From assembly GCA_021018815.1 (NCBI GenBank), contig JAITYX010000052.1, positions 2,656,501 to 2,720,500 on the forward strand: a DNA stretch of 64,000 nucleotides, written 5' to 3'. Below the pieces are notes generated by a model. It ran no database searches. It saw only the letters and a program-made list of their open reading frames with translations, and had not been told where the DNA came from. Shown here piece by piece: positions 16,037-26,733 of the stretch. The translations under genes and the position numbers were made by a program. Source of the stretch: Talinum fruticosum. Lineage: Eukaryota; Streptophyta; Magnoliopsida; Caryophyllales; Talinaceae. Each line of letters begins with the position of its first letter. Position 1 is the stretch's first letter.

Positions 16037-17086
16037 ATGGAGAGAGAAAATCTCAGAGAAAGATTTGAACGAGTGTACTCAATCCTGAAATCTGACGTGC
16101 TTCAACATCCTGCATTTGAGCACGACTCATCGTCTCATCAATGGGTCGAAAACATGCTTGATTACACCGTTCCAGGAGGCAAGCTCAGCAGAGGGTTTCA
16201 TGTAGTCCAAATCTACGTTTTACTCAAAAACTATGACATTGCAGACCTCAAGTTACAGGAAAATGAAGACGAAGATGGAGTTTTTCTAGCCTCTGTTCTA
16301 GGCTGGTGTATCCAATGGTTAGTTGCAGGTGCTCTCGTATTTGATGATATTGTGGATGACTCCTACACCCGCCGAGGCCGTCCATGCAGGTTTAGGGTCC
16401 CCAGCATAGGGATGATCGCCATCAACGATGGGGTTTTACTAGGGACCCACGTTCACTTGATCCTCAAGAAGTATTTTCGAGATCGACCCTACTATGTGGA
16501 CTTGCTTGAGCTGTTCAACGAGATTAGTTCTCAGACCACGTTAGGACAGATGCTCGATCTGATGACCGGAGAGAGAGATTTGTCATCCTTCACTACTGCG
16601 CTTCACACAAGGATTAGTAAGTACAAGACTGCTTATGGGACGTTCTACTTCCCATTCGCATGTGCTCTCCTGGTGTTGGGGGAGAGGATTGAGGAGTATG
16701 AGGATGTCAAAGACTTGCTTCTTGAGATTGGGGTGCATTTTCAAGTGCAGGATGATTATTTGGATTGTTATGGTGATCCGGAAAAGGTGGGGAAGATCGG
16801 GACGGATATTCAGGACTTCAAGTGTTCTTGGTTGATGATTAAGGCCTTGGAGATGTGCAATGAGGAGCAGAGGAAAGTGCTGTATGATAACTACGGGAAG
16901 GCAGACCAAGCAAGTGTTGACGCAGTAAAAGGAGTGTATAAGGAGCTGGAGCTTCAAAGAGTCTACGCTGAGTATGAGATTGCGGTGTACGAGAAGCTCG
17001 TGGCAAGGATTGAAGCCGTTCAGAGCATAAAAGTGCAGGTTCTGTTGAAGGTTTTAATGAACGAGATTCACGAGAGGAAGAAGTAA
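16037..17086 (+). CDS. FPPS-like trans-prenyltransferase, copy 1
   Basis: A 349-residue farnesyl-diphosphate-synthase-family protein in one intronless ORF. Family enzymes add isopentenyl diphosphate head to tail to an allylic diphosphate with all-trans geometry, using Mg2+. Visible landmarks are PGGK (46-49) with Arg52, first aspartate motif DDIVD (103-107), Arg112-Arg113, YKT (196-198), Gln238, second motif DDYLD (239-243) and FKCSW (261-265). The residues 5 and 4 before DDIVD are Gly98 and Ala99, where plant FPP synthases have Tyr-Phe. Ser165 replaces the Phe of the usual EFQTA motif. The tail is EIHERKK instead of KIYKRQK. No transit peptide is seen, so a cytosolic location is likely. Family membership is sure; a product longer than C15 is inference. 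Confidence 0.93.
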   Translation: MERENLRERFERVYSILKSDVLQHPAFEHDSSSHQWVENMLDYTVPGGKLSRGFHVVQIYVLLKNYDIADLKLQENEDEDGVFLASVLGWCIQWLVAGALVFDDIVDDSYTRRGRPCRFRVPSIGMIAINDGVLLGTHVHLILKKYFRDRPYYVDLLELFNEISSQTTLGQMLDLMTGERDLSSFTTALHTRISKYKTAYGTFYFPFACALLVLGERIEEYEDVKDLLLEIGVHFQVQDDYLDCYGDPEKVGKIGTDIQDFKCSWLMIKALEMCNEEQRKVLYDNYGKADQASVDAVKGVYKELELQRVYAEYEIAVYEKLVARIEAVQSIKVQVLLKVLMNEIHERKK

Positions 17087-17334
17087 CCCGGATGTCAGAA
17101 TGAATCAAGGGCACTGCAAACTAGCTTGTGTGTTTCGATGTGGGATGTTAAACTATGAATTTTGTTCTTTTCAGTTAGCTAGGAGTTTTCTTTTTTTTTT
17201 TTTCTTTGAGTCTATTTTGCTTGAGATTTTAATCTCCATGTTATGTTAATTATCATATGTTTGTTCTATAGGGTGAGTTCATTTGATCCCTCAATTCTCA
17301 AGAAAAAGACATATGTTTGTCCTCATAACCACAT
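17087..17334. repeat. 3' flank of copy 1, shared with the 19-kb pseudogene
   Basis: TGTCAGAATGAAT, GGGCACTGCAAACTAGCTTG, a poly(T) tract and GAGATTTTAAT recur in order at 19333-19570. The opening words also recur in weaker form after copies 2-4, so this includes the ancestral 3' UTR. Confidence 0.85.
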
Positions 17335-17344
17335 AATTTTTTAA

Positions 17345-18007
17345 CAATTTTGCTAAACGTTACCCTAAGGACAATGGATAACGAGTATCTTTATATGCTT
17401 GATACATTGAATCTTATGTTTTTAGATATGATTCCAATTAATAAAATAATTTGTTTCCAATTTAAACTCAAATTATTACCATAAAATTGGTTAATTATAA
17501 TGATGCCATAATCTCTTTTTTTTTTGTGAATAAAGCTGTTATAATCTTAAATATATTGCTTTGCGTGAATCAATAGGAAAATATATAACTAAAACTCCTC
17601 CCTACCAATTTACACTTTTCATACTTTAATACTAATGAAATTAGGTTTGTCTATCCCAATTAATACTAGTGGCGCCAAACACAGATTATGAAGCGCATGG
17701 ATTATGAGCGCCTAACACAAAGATTATCATATGAATTAAAAAGAAACAGTAAAATTGGGGCTTTTAGATTAGAATGGAAGAAGGAAAATTAATAAAAATG
17801 GGGGATGGGGTTAGGTGTCAGGTGAGGTGCACTTGTTATGACAATATTATATTTTTGTTTAATTTAATAAAGTAAAAATTTAGTTATAGTTTAAATAGGA
17901 AAGTAAATTTTATACATCAAATAGATAAAGATACTCGTTAGAGTTTATACATTAAATGGATAAAGATACTTGTTATATGTCACCCTTAGACAACGTTTAG
18001 CAAAATT
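17345..18007. mobile_element. Non-autonomous TIR element with 10-bp target duplication
   Basis: The terminal inverted repeats are AATTTTGCTAAACG (from 17346) and CGTTTAGCAAAATT (to 18007), and they continue imperfectly for about 45 bp to ATAAAGATACT(C/T)GTTAT. The flanks carry AATTTTTTAA at 17335-17344 and 18008-18017. The paralogous segment near 19571-19600 lacks the element and has one copy of the target. The duplication length suggests a Mutator-type MITE. No transposase is encoded. Confidence 0.82.
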
Positions 18008-18017
18008 AATTTTTTAA

Positions 18018-18810
18018 TCGACAAAACAATTTTTTTACAGAACAATTTCATAAATGATTATAATAAATTTAGAAAATAGATACAAGATTTAATGAAATAA
18101 CAAAATTAACATTCCATTATTCTCAAAAAAGAATTACAAAATTAATATTAATACTTTCAAACCATGGGAGAAGAAAAACAAACATTTTTTTTAGCAAGCG
18201 GGTAAATAAGTTATACATGGAAAATTTAAGAAACCCTGTTATTTTTCAGAATAGACAAGACAAAAAAAAGGGGCATTATCGTCAAGTGCTTGATGAGAAA
18301 ACAGAATACCCATAACGTAATAGTCAGTCTGTTACACAATTAATTTCCTAAAAATATGATTGATTGTGTAACTAGTGAATAACTGATGAGAAGGATAATG
18401 TTTCACTGTTACCAAAAACAAGCATATCTTAAACAAAATTATTAACTTTGTTTTTCTTTTACTTGATAATAATCTTTTCTTTAAATTGAACTTGATAATT
18501 AGTTAGAGGCCAGTCCAGAATTAGAGTGATTTGTGGAGGTGCAAAATGAGTGTTGCAGTTGGAGTAGGACAATGCTTAATAACCGGGAAGTGATCATCAA
18601 AACAAATATCTAATTGAGAAGTAAATATCTTCATGGCTACAAGGAAGCGAATTAAGTTGGAGATAGGTTAGTTCTTTCAATCTTTAGTTAGGGACGTTAG
18701 GTAGTTACTTTTTACAGATAATGTAGGTGCCGTTTGGCCTAAATTTATTTGAAAATAATATTGTCTTTAGGGACTTAGCCTCTATTCTGCACCCAAAAAC
18801 ATTATGTGAC
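18018..18810. repeat. Duplicated segment, left copy
   Basis: This aligns with about 20323-21125 over its whole length, for example AACATTCCATTATTC, GGAGGTGCAAAATGAGTGTTG and AATGTAGGTGCCG. It is non-coding. With the gene flank it shows that a block of about 2 kb downstream of copy 1 was duplicated in tandem. Confidence 0.85.
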
Positions 18811-19121
18811 CTCTAACTAAGACATTATATTGACAAAAAATTACGAAAATAGATCTTATATTTTGACAACTATAAATTGAGACAATGGTGGAGACTTGAA
18901 TAGGTTGGGCTCATAGATACACCTCACTTGTCTCACCTAGCACTGGCAAAATTTACTTCGATTCGATTATCCGAATTCATTCAATCCAAAAATATCGGGT
19001 CTAGGTGTAATTTTTTTGCCTGAATTTTAAATTCTGATATAAAATTTTCCTATTTACGTCATCCAAATCTGATTTTAACTTAAATTTATACTTGTCTGAA
19101 TTATCCGACCTTAAAAAACTG
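18811..19121. repeat. Spacer with dispersed repeat (18936-19115)
   Basis: The stretch from CTAGCACTGGCAAAATTTAC through CCGAATT, CAATCC and TTGTCTGAATTATCCG resembles 21290-21525, where a similar ACTGGCAAAA end occurs on the opposite strand (GCCAGTTCTAG). It is probably a decayed DNA transposon. The FPPS-like pseudogene starts immediately after it. Confidence 0.45.
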
Positions 19122-19327
19122 GATATGATAATTACGGGAAGGTAGACCAAGCAAGTGTTGAAGCAGTGAAAGGAGTGTATAAGGAGCTGGAGCTTGAAAG
19201 AGTGTTCGCTGGGTGTGAGATTGAGGTGTAAGCGAAGGTCGTGGCAAGGATTGAGGCAATTCCGAGCACAAAAATGCAGGTTCTGTTGAAGGGTTTAATG
19301 AACGGGATTCACGAGAGGAAGAAGTAG
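19122..19327 (+). pseudogene. 5'-truncated FPPS-like pseudogene (19 kb)
   Basis: Homologous to the last 65-70 codons of copy 1, from the YDNYGK region to the EIHERKK tail (here GIHERKK) and its stop. The first four fifths of the gene are missing, and an in-frame TAA replaces a Tyr codon at about 19228. It is the right-hand product of the tandem duplication that also copied the 3' flank. It encodes neither aspartate motif. Confidence 0.93.
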
Positions 19328-19603
19328 GGTCGATGTCAGAATGAATTAAGGGCACTGCAAACTAGCTTGTGTGTTTCGACGTGGGATGTCAAACTATGAC
19401 TTGTGTGCTTTTCAGTTAGCTTGAGAGTTTTTTTTTTTTTTTTTGGGTCTGTTTTGCTTGAGATTTTAATGTCCATGTTATGTTAATTACCATATGTTTG
19501 TTTTATGCGGTGAATTTATGTGATCCCCCAATTCTCAAGAAAAAGATATATGTTGGTCCTTACAACCACATAAATTTTTTTATTGATGGAACAATTTCAC
19601 TAA
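19328..19603. repeat. 3' flank of the 19-kb pseudogene
   Basis: Near-copy of 17090-17345, with the poly(T) tract and CAATTCTCAAGAAAAAGA. It contains the empty counterpart of the TIR element insertion site. Confidence 0.85.
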
Positions 19604-20322
19604 TCATATATATATATATTAAAAGTTGGGTAGGAGCTTTATATGAGTGATACATGTGATGCTTATGTAGCGATGTCTCATAAATATTATATTTTTAAAA
19701 GCAATGCATTTAATTATGTTTTAAGTAATTAATTGATTTATATGAAATTATACTATGAATTAATTGATTGTATTGATCCAAAAATAAATTTATTCATATT
19801 CAAACATTACGCTTTTATATATTCATTAGTATACTTTTTCATAATTTATAAAAGTTGGATAGAATCAATGTATGAGTGTTGGTTCAAAAAAAAGTATATG
19901 ACTATATGGTAATACGTAAAATGACACATGTAATAACTATATTGAATTACTTGACTAAATAAATATTTATCTTAGATTGAAGTAATACAAACTATATTCA
20001 AAGAAAATAAATAATTTTTTAATTATATATATATAAAGTAATTAGTATAAGTGTAATATAATTGTTAATAAATTAATTAATATTTAAAAGATATTTATTT
20101 TCCTACTAAAAATAAAAATAAAAGTCTCACATATTAGAGAATTTTTTAAAATAGTCAATATATCTATGATATAAAAACAAAAAAAATTTTAAAATATATG
20201 AAAAGGATAATTATATTGTTATAATAAAATTATCATGTACTTTTAAAATCATATATTTATTATTTATTTATATTAATAAAATTAAAATGAAAAGCCCTTG
20301 CATTGCAAGAATATAATACTAG
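19604..20322 (+). mobile_element. Non-autonomous Helitron, 719 bp
   Basis: The 5' end is TCATATATATATATATTAAA. The 3' end is the perfect hairpin CTTGCATTGCAAG (20297-20309), nine bases, then CTAG. It lies between host A and T with no target duplication. The paralogous site at about 18050-18060 reads AAATGATTATAA uninterrupted, which gives exact boundaries. The interior is AT-rich and non-coding. Its ends differ from those of the 8.2-14.2 kb family. Confidence 0.9.
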
Positions 20323-21125
20323 TGATTATAAATTTAGAAAATAGATGCAAGAGCTAATGAAATAAAAAAATTAACATTCCATTATTCAAAAAAATAACAA
20401 AATTAACATTGATACTTTCAAAAAAACCATGGGATACAAGCAAAAACAATTTTTTTGTTTTTTTTTTTGGGCAAGTGGGTAAATAAGGTATACATGACAA
20501 ATTAAGTAATCCTATTATTTTTTCAGAAAAGGAGCATTATCCCCACCCCAAGTGTTTGAAGTGAAGTTAGAACACCCATAATGTGCTAATTAGTCTGTTG
20601 CACTATAATTTCTTAAAAATATGATTGATTATGATGATCAGATCAGAAGGATAATGCTTCACTATTACCAAAAACAAACTTATCTTAAACAAAATTATTT
20701 ACTTTAAGGATTTCTTGGCATAAAAAAGAGCAAGAAATGCTCGGAGAATTTGTTTTTTCTTTTACTTGATAATAATCTTTTTTTATATTGAACTTGATAA
20801 TTAGTTAGAAGGCCGGTCCAGAATTAGAGTGATTTGTGGAGGTGCAAAATGAGTGTTGTAGTAGTTGGAGTAGGACAATGCTTAATAACCGGGAAGTGAT
20901 TATCATTGAAAAAATATTATATCAGATTGGGAAGATATCATGTTGTAGTTAGATCAGCTAATTTGGATTTAAATATGAATTTAGGTTATCAGTTCTTCTA
21001 ATTTTTAGTTAGAAATGTTAGCGAGTTGTTTTTTACAGATAATGTAGGTGCCGCTTATTTTAAATTTATTAAAAAATCATATTATCTTTTAAGAGCTTAT
21101 CCCCTATTTTGCACCCATAAAAATC
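20323..21125. repeat. Duplicated segment, right copy
   Basis: Counterpart of 18050-18810. It ends near GCACCCATAAAAATCTG, after which similarity stops. It is non-coding. Confidence 0.85.
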
Positions 21126-21203
21126 TGCATTTTTGGGATAAAATCAGCGGATTAATATTATTGTTAATTAAAGATTCCCCTAACGACAACTCTTAGTGTT
21201 TTT

Positions 21204-21242
<39 letters not shown>

Positions 21243-21835
21243 GTTACTCACTAAAAGTACTATATAATTCAGTAAAAATATTGTATAACTAATCGAGTTC
21301 ATCCAACCTGAAAAAAAATCGAGTTCAGGTATGTTTTTTGTCCGAAATTTAAATTCAAACATAAAAGTTTTCTATTTTTGTTGTTTGAACTCGATTTTAA
21401 CCCGAATTTACGTTTGTCCAAATTGTCTAATCCGAAAAATTCGGGGTATCAAACTAAAAATTTCGTCCGATGACCGATTTGTCCAATGCAATGTTGACCC
21501 AAACCGAAATTTTTGCCAGTTCTAGTCTCACCTTTTATTCTTCCATATTTTCTTTTATATTTTTCACTCATGCAAAAATGTAGATCTTATATAAGGAAAA
21601 AATAGCGTGTGAAAAAAGCGTGTGCCATTTCCGAGTCCTCTACTTGGACAATTCCCATGTACAGTTTGGCTAGTGGGCCAAGTCAGCCGCCATATAAAGG
21701 TCCATAAAAAATGTCATTTTCAGTCGAAATTCGTCCATCCAAATTTGAATCGGACCGGACTATCCAAATTGATTAGAAAAGAACCGCCCAATAGTCCAAC
21801 TCAACCTACACATATAAAAATTCTTTTTGTTATTA
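21126..21835. repeat. Spacer: AAT tract, dispersed repeat and duplicated block
   Basis: It holds an (AAT)n tract at about 21208-21242, a relative (21290-21525) of the repeat at 18936-19115, and a block (21640-21830) whose end resembles 14690-14740. No gene is seen. Confidence 0.45.
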
Positions 21836-23470
21836 CTCTTAAGAATGGGGTACTAATGGCTGCTTGGGATAAAGTTTGTACTCCCAAAAATTGGAGGGTT
21901 TGAACCTTAGGAAAATTGAGGCGGTTAACCAAGCCTTTATTTATAAACTTATTTGGAAATACTTATATGAAGAAAATAACTTTTGAGTGTCGGTTATGAG
22001 AACTAAGTATTCTCCATTGAAGGATTTTTTCTCAAGGAAAATTAAGGCTTATGATTTTTCGGCTTAGAAATGTTTATTTAAATAACGCGATCTTTTTAAA
22101 AGAGGTTTGAGATGGAAAATAGGCAACGACAAAATTAAGAAATTTTAGCATAATTTTTGGTGTGGTAATTTTAAGTTATTGAATTATTATGACAACAATC
22201 TTCCGAAAATTCCTTTCTTGGATGCCACGATCGGTGAATTTATTACTCCGGGTAAAGTGTGGGATCCAGTACGTCTTAATTCTTTTCTCCCGACTAACAT
22301 TTGTCATGTTATTAAGACTATCCCTCTTCCTTCTCATGATATTGAGGACTCTGTTTGCTAGGTTTGTCTAGCAGCGGAAAGTTTACCACTAAATCGCTAC
22401 TTGGAATACCCATAGTATTCCCACTACTTCACCTTCGTGTGATTTTGCATGGATTTAGAAGATGGATTTGATGCCTAAGTTGAAAATATTTGAAAATATT
22501 TATGTGGCAAATTGGTCACAATGTTTTAACTACACGGGATAACCTAACTAAAAGAAGGTTGAACATTGATACTATTTGTCCGCTTTGTCGGGTTCATGTG
22601 AGTCAATTGATCATCCTTTCTCACAATGCACTTGTGTCATAGATATCTAGGACATAACTTTTCGGCATAAGTGGCTAGAGGTGAATTTAAGCCAATTGCA
22701 CAATCCCTCTCGAAGCATATTATCTATACATTAAGAAGGTTGAGGAAACCAACTCAAATCCGATTAATTCATTTGTTATGGAGTATTTGGAAGGGCAGAA
22801 ATGACAAAGTTTTCAACAAGTTATCTTTCAATTCCATTGCTACAATTCTTCGAGCAAAATCTTCTTGGGTTGAATGGTGATCTAGGAGCGGTTTGGATCA
22901 ACATTTCAACTCATCCTCACCTTCCCCCTCACTATAAGTCAACACTTCTAATCATCTAGTTTGTTGGTATAAACCACCTGGAGGATTTATCAAAGTCAAC
23001 TTCGACGGTTCGAGGTCTTCTTCAGCGACAACGTGAGGTTTCGTGATTAGAAGTGGGGATGACAGGTTTCTACAAGCAAGAAAAACAAATTCGGCGTCAA
23101 AGCATCGGTTCAAGCGGAGTTTCGGTCTATGATTTTGGAATGAGATAACCAAATGGTCATTAAAGCAATTAAAGGTGAAATATAGGTTTCTTGGGAAATC
23201 TAGACACTTATTCATGATATTCGTTGATTTCTTTGGAGGTGCAATCAAGTATTTATTCATCACACATATAGAGAAAGGAATCGGGTTGTAGGCTGGGTAG
23301 CCAAGTTTGGTCTTTGTACTTCTTCTACTTTAGTTTGGTTTTCTATTCGTTCTTCCTTTCTCTCCATTTTAATGGAGGACAACTTAGGTATAACGTTTGT
23401 GAGAAAGGTTACCTATTAATTGTTGTACTTACCCTTTTAAAGAAAAATGAATAAAAGTTCTCAAAACAAA
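21836..23470 (+). mobile_element. LINE 3' fragment with RNase H domain
   Basis: Broken frames give WDKVCTPK...GLGLRKIEAVNQA (about 21865-21945), the end of a plant LINE reverse transcriptase region. A linker follows, then WYKPPGGFIKVNFDGS (about 22970-23020), the start of the plant RNase H-like (RVT_3) domain. It ends near a weakly A-rich tail (about 23440-23470). Only the 3' part of an element is present and it is full of stops. It separates two blocks that are close together upstream of copy 1. Confidence 0.75.
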
Positions 23471-23535
23471 GGAGAGGGAGCAACGTCATTCGAGTGTGAA
23501 AGTGTAATAGAACATGAAATTGTATGTTCTCTTTT

Positions 23536-24101
23536 AGGCTCCGTTTAATTCAAAGAAACTAAGAAGGATAGAAAAAAATGGGCAAGTAATTTTTTTCCAG
23601 TTTTTGGATTAAATAAAATTAAAAGAGAAAAAAGCGATGGAAAATACAATGAAAAATTGTTTATTTAAGATGATAAAATTTTTCCTCTAAAAAATGAGAG
23701 GAAAATTTTGAGAAAAACTTTTGATTCAAGTACTCGACCCATCCTTTGTCTCATCCAGTTCCCCTTTCTCCCTTTCTCTTCTCTCAAACTCTATCTCAAT
23801 TCTCTCTGTCTCTGTCTCTGTCTCTCTTCTCTCACCCACTCTCTCGTAGTCACGGGAAAAGCCGAAGAGGAAGGAGGCTGAGGTATGGATCTGGAGTTGC
23901 CACCTGGTTACACAATGGGTAGGACTTCGACGGCGCTTTGACAACGGAGCCCATTTTTGGCGTCGACGAGGACATAGACCACCATAAAGCATATTGTCAA
24001 GGCCAATATCGCCGGAAAAATACGTCGATGCCTGCAAGAGAAAGAGGGCGTTGGGGAGAGTAAAATGAGGGATGGAAGGGGAGGGGTTCTGTAAATTGAG
24101 G

Positions 24102-24132
<31 letters not shown>

Positions 24133-24290
24133 GAGGAGATGAGAGGTGAATTAGTGAGGAGCGAGAAATATTTTTTCCTAATATATTTTCCTAGATCCAA
24201 ATAAAGGAAAGAAAATTGATTTTCCTTCCATTTTTTGCATTAATTTTTTCTTTCTTCCCAATTTTACTAGAATAAAATAGATCCTTAAGA
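23536..24290. mobile_element. Probable degenerate TIR element
   Basis: The left edge TAGGCTCCGTTTAATTC loosely matches the inverse of the right edge (AAGGATCTATTTTATTC on the minus strand), and A-rich and T-rich arms follow on the two sides. The centre holds a CT/GA-rich GC-balanced stretch. The target duplication is not clear. Assignment is tentative. Confidence 0.35.
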
Positions 24291-24439
24291 AAATGTACAT
24301 TCATTATATTTAAAAAAAAGCTTCGAGACAAAAATCCTAACATGTTTAAAGCAAAATGATAAACATTTTACTTGTAAAACACTTGTGTCGTGGCTTAAAA
24401 GCTGTGTTATTAGGTATTGTTTGTTCGAACTTACATAAA

Positions 24440-24513
24440 AACCATTATCTATTTCTGTTTTCTGTTCCTTTTTGTTCGTTTTTGTTCGTTTATGTTTGTT
24501 TATGTTCGTTTAC

Positions 24514-24585
<72 letters not shown>

Positions 24586-24690
24586 CATCGTCGTCGTCAT
24601 TATTATTATTAACGGTTCATTTATGTTCATTTCTATTTCTATTTTTATTTACTGTTTACGTATATTTTTTTTATGTAACTTCAAGCCCTT
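24440..24690. repeat. TTTATGTTCG degenerate repeat with (ATT)n
   Basis: Repeated TTT(A/T)TGTTCG words lead into an ATT tract (24513-24587) and a short CGTCGTCGTC stretch, followed by more TTTATGTTC-like words. A sister tract lies at 30380-30560. This type of sequence is common in plant hAT-like non-autonomous elements. Confidence 0.6.
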
Positions 24691-25089
24691 GAACAAAAGA
24701 TATTGCACAATTGAATAATAGAAGGCAAGGAAGATATAACTAATAAGTTAGTGTAAAATCATCATTTTATCTAAAATTTTTTATAATTATAAAATTATAT
24801 ATAAAATACATATTCGAGGATAGGACTAATCCGATAAAGATATCATTTTGTGTCAAATGGTATAGCCAGCGAGCTCTAAAACTTTAATATTATTGATAAT
24901 TTATTATAACGACTGAAAGTTTAATGAATTTAGAATACATGATATATTAATTGAATTAGAATAAGACATTTAAAAGGGCTCTAGCTCCAAGATAGATATT
25001 ATCAATTACATTTTGGTGGAAAGGATGGAAGTATGGAGTGTTCGTTACTAGATCAACATTGACTTGGTAGCTCAGATGGATGATTGGTT
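24691..25089. repeat. Duplicated upstream block of FPPS-like copy 2
   Basis: About 24855-25010 matches 14920-15060 upstream of copy 1 (ATAGCCAGCGAG, AGACATTTAAAAG, AAGATAGATATTATCAATT). No coding sequence is present. Confidence 0.7.
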
Positions 25090-25308
25090 AAATGTACTGG
25101 TCGCCCCCGAATTGCATTGGAGGAAAATTAGGACTACTTGGGGAGTCAGAGTGGGTAAAACACTACTCATTAAGGAATCGATCAACAATATTGCAAAAGT
25201 CCATGTGAGCGTATGAGCAGATCCGTATTTAGTGGAGTAGGTGAACGTACTCGTGAAGGAAATGAGCGTTGCACGGAAATGAAAGAATCTCAAGTTATTA
25301 ATGAACTT
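25090..25308 (+). pseudogene. atpB: Plastid atpB fragment in nuclear DNA (NUPT 2)
   Basis: The same part of plastid atpB as at 15240-15443: GGGTAAAACACTACTCATTA, ATCAACAATATTGCAAAAG, GTGGAGTAGGTGAACGTACT, CGTGAAGGAAATGA and GAAATGAAAGAATCT. Each copy keeps some ancestral bases the other has lost, so they diverged after a shared duplication. It contains frameshifts and stops. Confidence 0.9.
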
Positions 25309-25665
25309 AAAATGATACTCCATTGTTGCGTGTAAACTTTTCAAATGAATCACATGAGTTGCACAGCTGAAATTCTTATCAACTCTTTCCTTGACTAATT
25401 TCCATTCAAAACCATACACGAAAATGTCGTAATTTGCAGCCATTTCTGCGAGCATAACTTAGGAATAAAAGCAAAATGGTTGGCACTTCTCGGGAGCATC
25501 AAACTAGTCAATGGATCAAATGGGACGTTATCTAGTTGTCTTCCTTAATTAACCCAAATTCCCCAATTGAAATAGCCTCAGACCCTCAACTCCCTCACCG
25601 CCACCTCGCACCAAAATCTTAGCAAAATCCAAACCCAAACCCATTGAGATTTTGAGTCCAATCCA
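25309..25665 (+). promoter_or_regulatory. Upstream region and leader of copy 2
   Basis: The last 120 bp resemble the other copies (CTCAACTCCCTCACCGCC; CCCATTGAGATTTTGAGTCC just before ATG). No TATA box is seen at the position used by copy 1. Confidence 0.4.
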
Positions 25666-26733
25666 ATGGAGAAAGAAAAATCAGCACCTGGAAATCTCAG
25701 AGAAAGATTTGAACAACTGTACCCAGTCCTGAAATCTGAGGTGCTTCAACACCCTGCATTTGAGCACGACTCATTGTCTCAAGAATGGGTCGAAAACATG
25801 ATCGATTACACCGTTCCAGGGGGCAAGCTCAACAGAGGGGTTCATGTAGTCCAAACCTACCTTTTACTCAAAAACAATAGCATTGAAGACCTGAAGATAA
25901 GGGAAGATGAAGATGAAGATGATGGACTGTTTCTAGCCTCTGTTCTGGGCTGGTGTATCCAGTGGCTAGTTGGAAGTGCTCTTGTTCTTGACGATATTCA
26001 GGATAACTCGTACACCCGCCGAGGCCAGCCATGCTGGTTTAGACGCCCCAATGTCGGGATGATTGCCGTCAATGATGCGGTATTACTATCGAGCCACGTT
26101 ACTTTGATCCTGAAGAAATATTTTCTGCATCAACCCTACTATATAGACTTGATGCATATGTTCAATGAGATCGGGTTTCAGACCCTGTCGGGACAGATGC
26201 TGGATCTGATCACTGAAAAGAAAGATTTGTCACTCTTCACCACCGCGCTTCACACAAAAATTTGTAAGTACAAAACTGCTTTTGGGACATTCTACCTCCC
26301 ATTCGCATGTGCTCTCCTTGTGCTGGGGAAGAAGATTGAGGAGTATGAGGATGTCAAAGACTTGCTTCTGGAAGTGGGGGTGCTTTTTCAAGTGCAGGAT
26401 GATTATTTGGATTGTTTTGGTGACCCGGAAAAGATGGGTAAGATCGGGACAGATATTCAGGACTTCAAGTGTTCTTGGTTGGTGGTTAAGGCCTTGGAGA
26501 TGTGCAATGAGGAGCAGAGAAAGGTGTTGTATGATAACTACGGGAAGGCAGACCAAGCAAGTGTTGAAGCTGTGAAAGGAGTGTATACGGAGCTCGACCT
26601 TCAAAGAACATATGCTGAGTATGAGACTGAGATGTATCAGAAGCTCATGGCAAGGATTGAAGCCATTCCGAGCAAACAAGTGCAGCGTGTGTTGAAGGGT
26701 TTCTTGGATGAGATTCACGATAGGAAGAAATAA
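25666..26733 (+). CDS. FPPS-like trans-prenyltransferase, copy 2
   Basis: A 355-residue intronless member of the FPP synthase family. Landmarks are PGGK (51-54) with Arg58, DDIQD (109-113), Arg118-Arg119, YKT (202-204), FQVQDDYLD (241-249) and FKCSW. The residues 5 and 4 before the first motif are Ser104 and Ala105 instead of Tyr-Phe. Phe171 of the usual FQT motif is retained, unlike copies 1 and 3. An acidic stretch (REDEDEDD, about 79-86) lies between the GGK helix and the LGWC segment, where ordinary FPP synthases are shorter. The segment NDAVLLSSHVTLILKKYF is this copy's own variant. The tail is EIHDRKK. No stop, frameshift or catalytic loss is seen, so it is probably active. Confidence 0.93.
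   Translation: MEKEKSAPGNLRERFEQLYPVLKSEVLQHPAFEHDSLSQEWVENMIDYTVPGGKLNRGVHVVQTYLLLKNNSIEDLKIREDEDEDDGLFLASVLGWCIQWLVGSALVLDDIQDNSYTRRGQPCWFRRPNVGMIAVNDAVLLSSHVTLILKKYFLHQPYYIDLMHMFNEIGFQTLSGQMLDLITEKKDLSLFTTALHTKICKYKTAFGTFYLPFACALLVLGKKIEEYEDVKDLLLEVGVLFQVQDDYLDCFGDPEKMGKIGTDIQDFKCSWLVVKALEMCNEEQRKVLYDNYGKADQASVEAVKGVYTELDLQRTYAEYETEMYQKLMARIEAIPSKQVQRVLKGFLDEIHDRKK

Noticed and set aside
25064..25095. tRNA-like D-arm (TTGGTAGCTCAGATGG)
   Set aside because: No anticodon arm, T-arm (GGTTCGA) or acceptor pairing follows within tRNA length, and the region passes into an atpB fragment.
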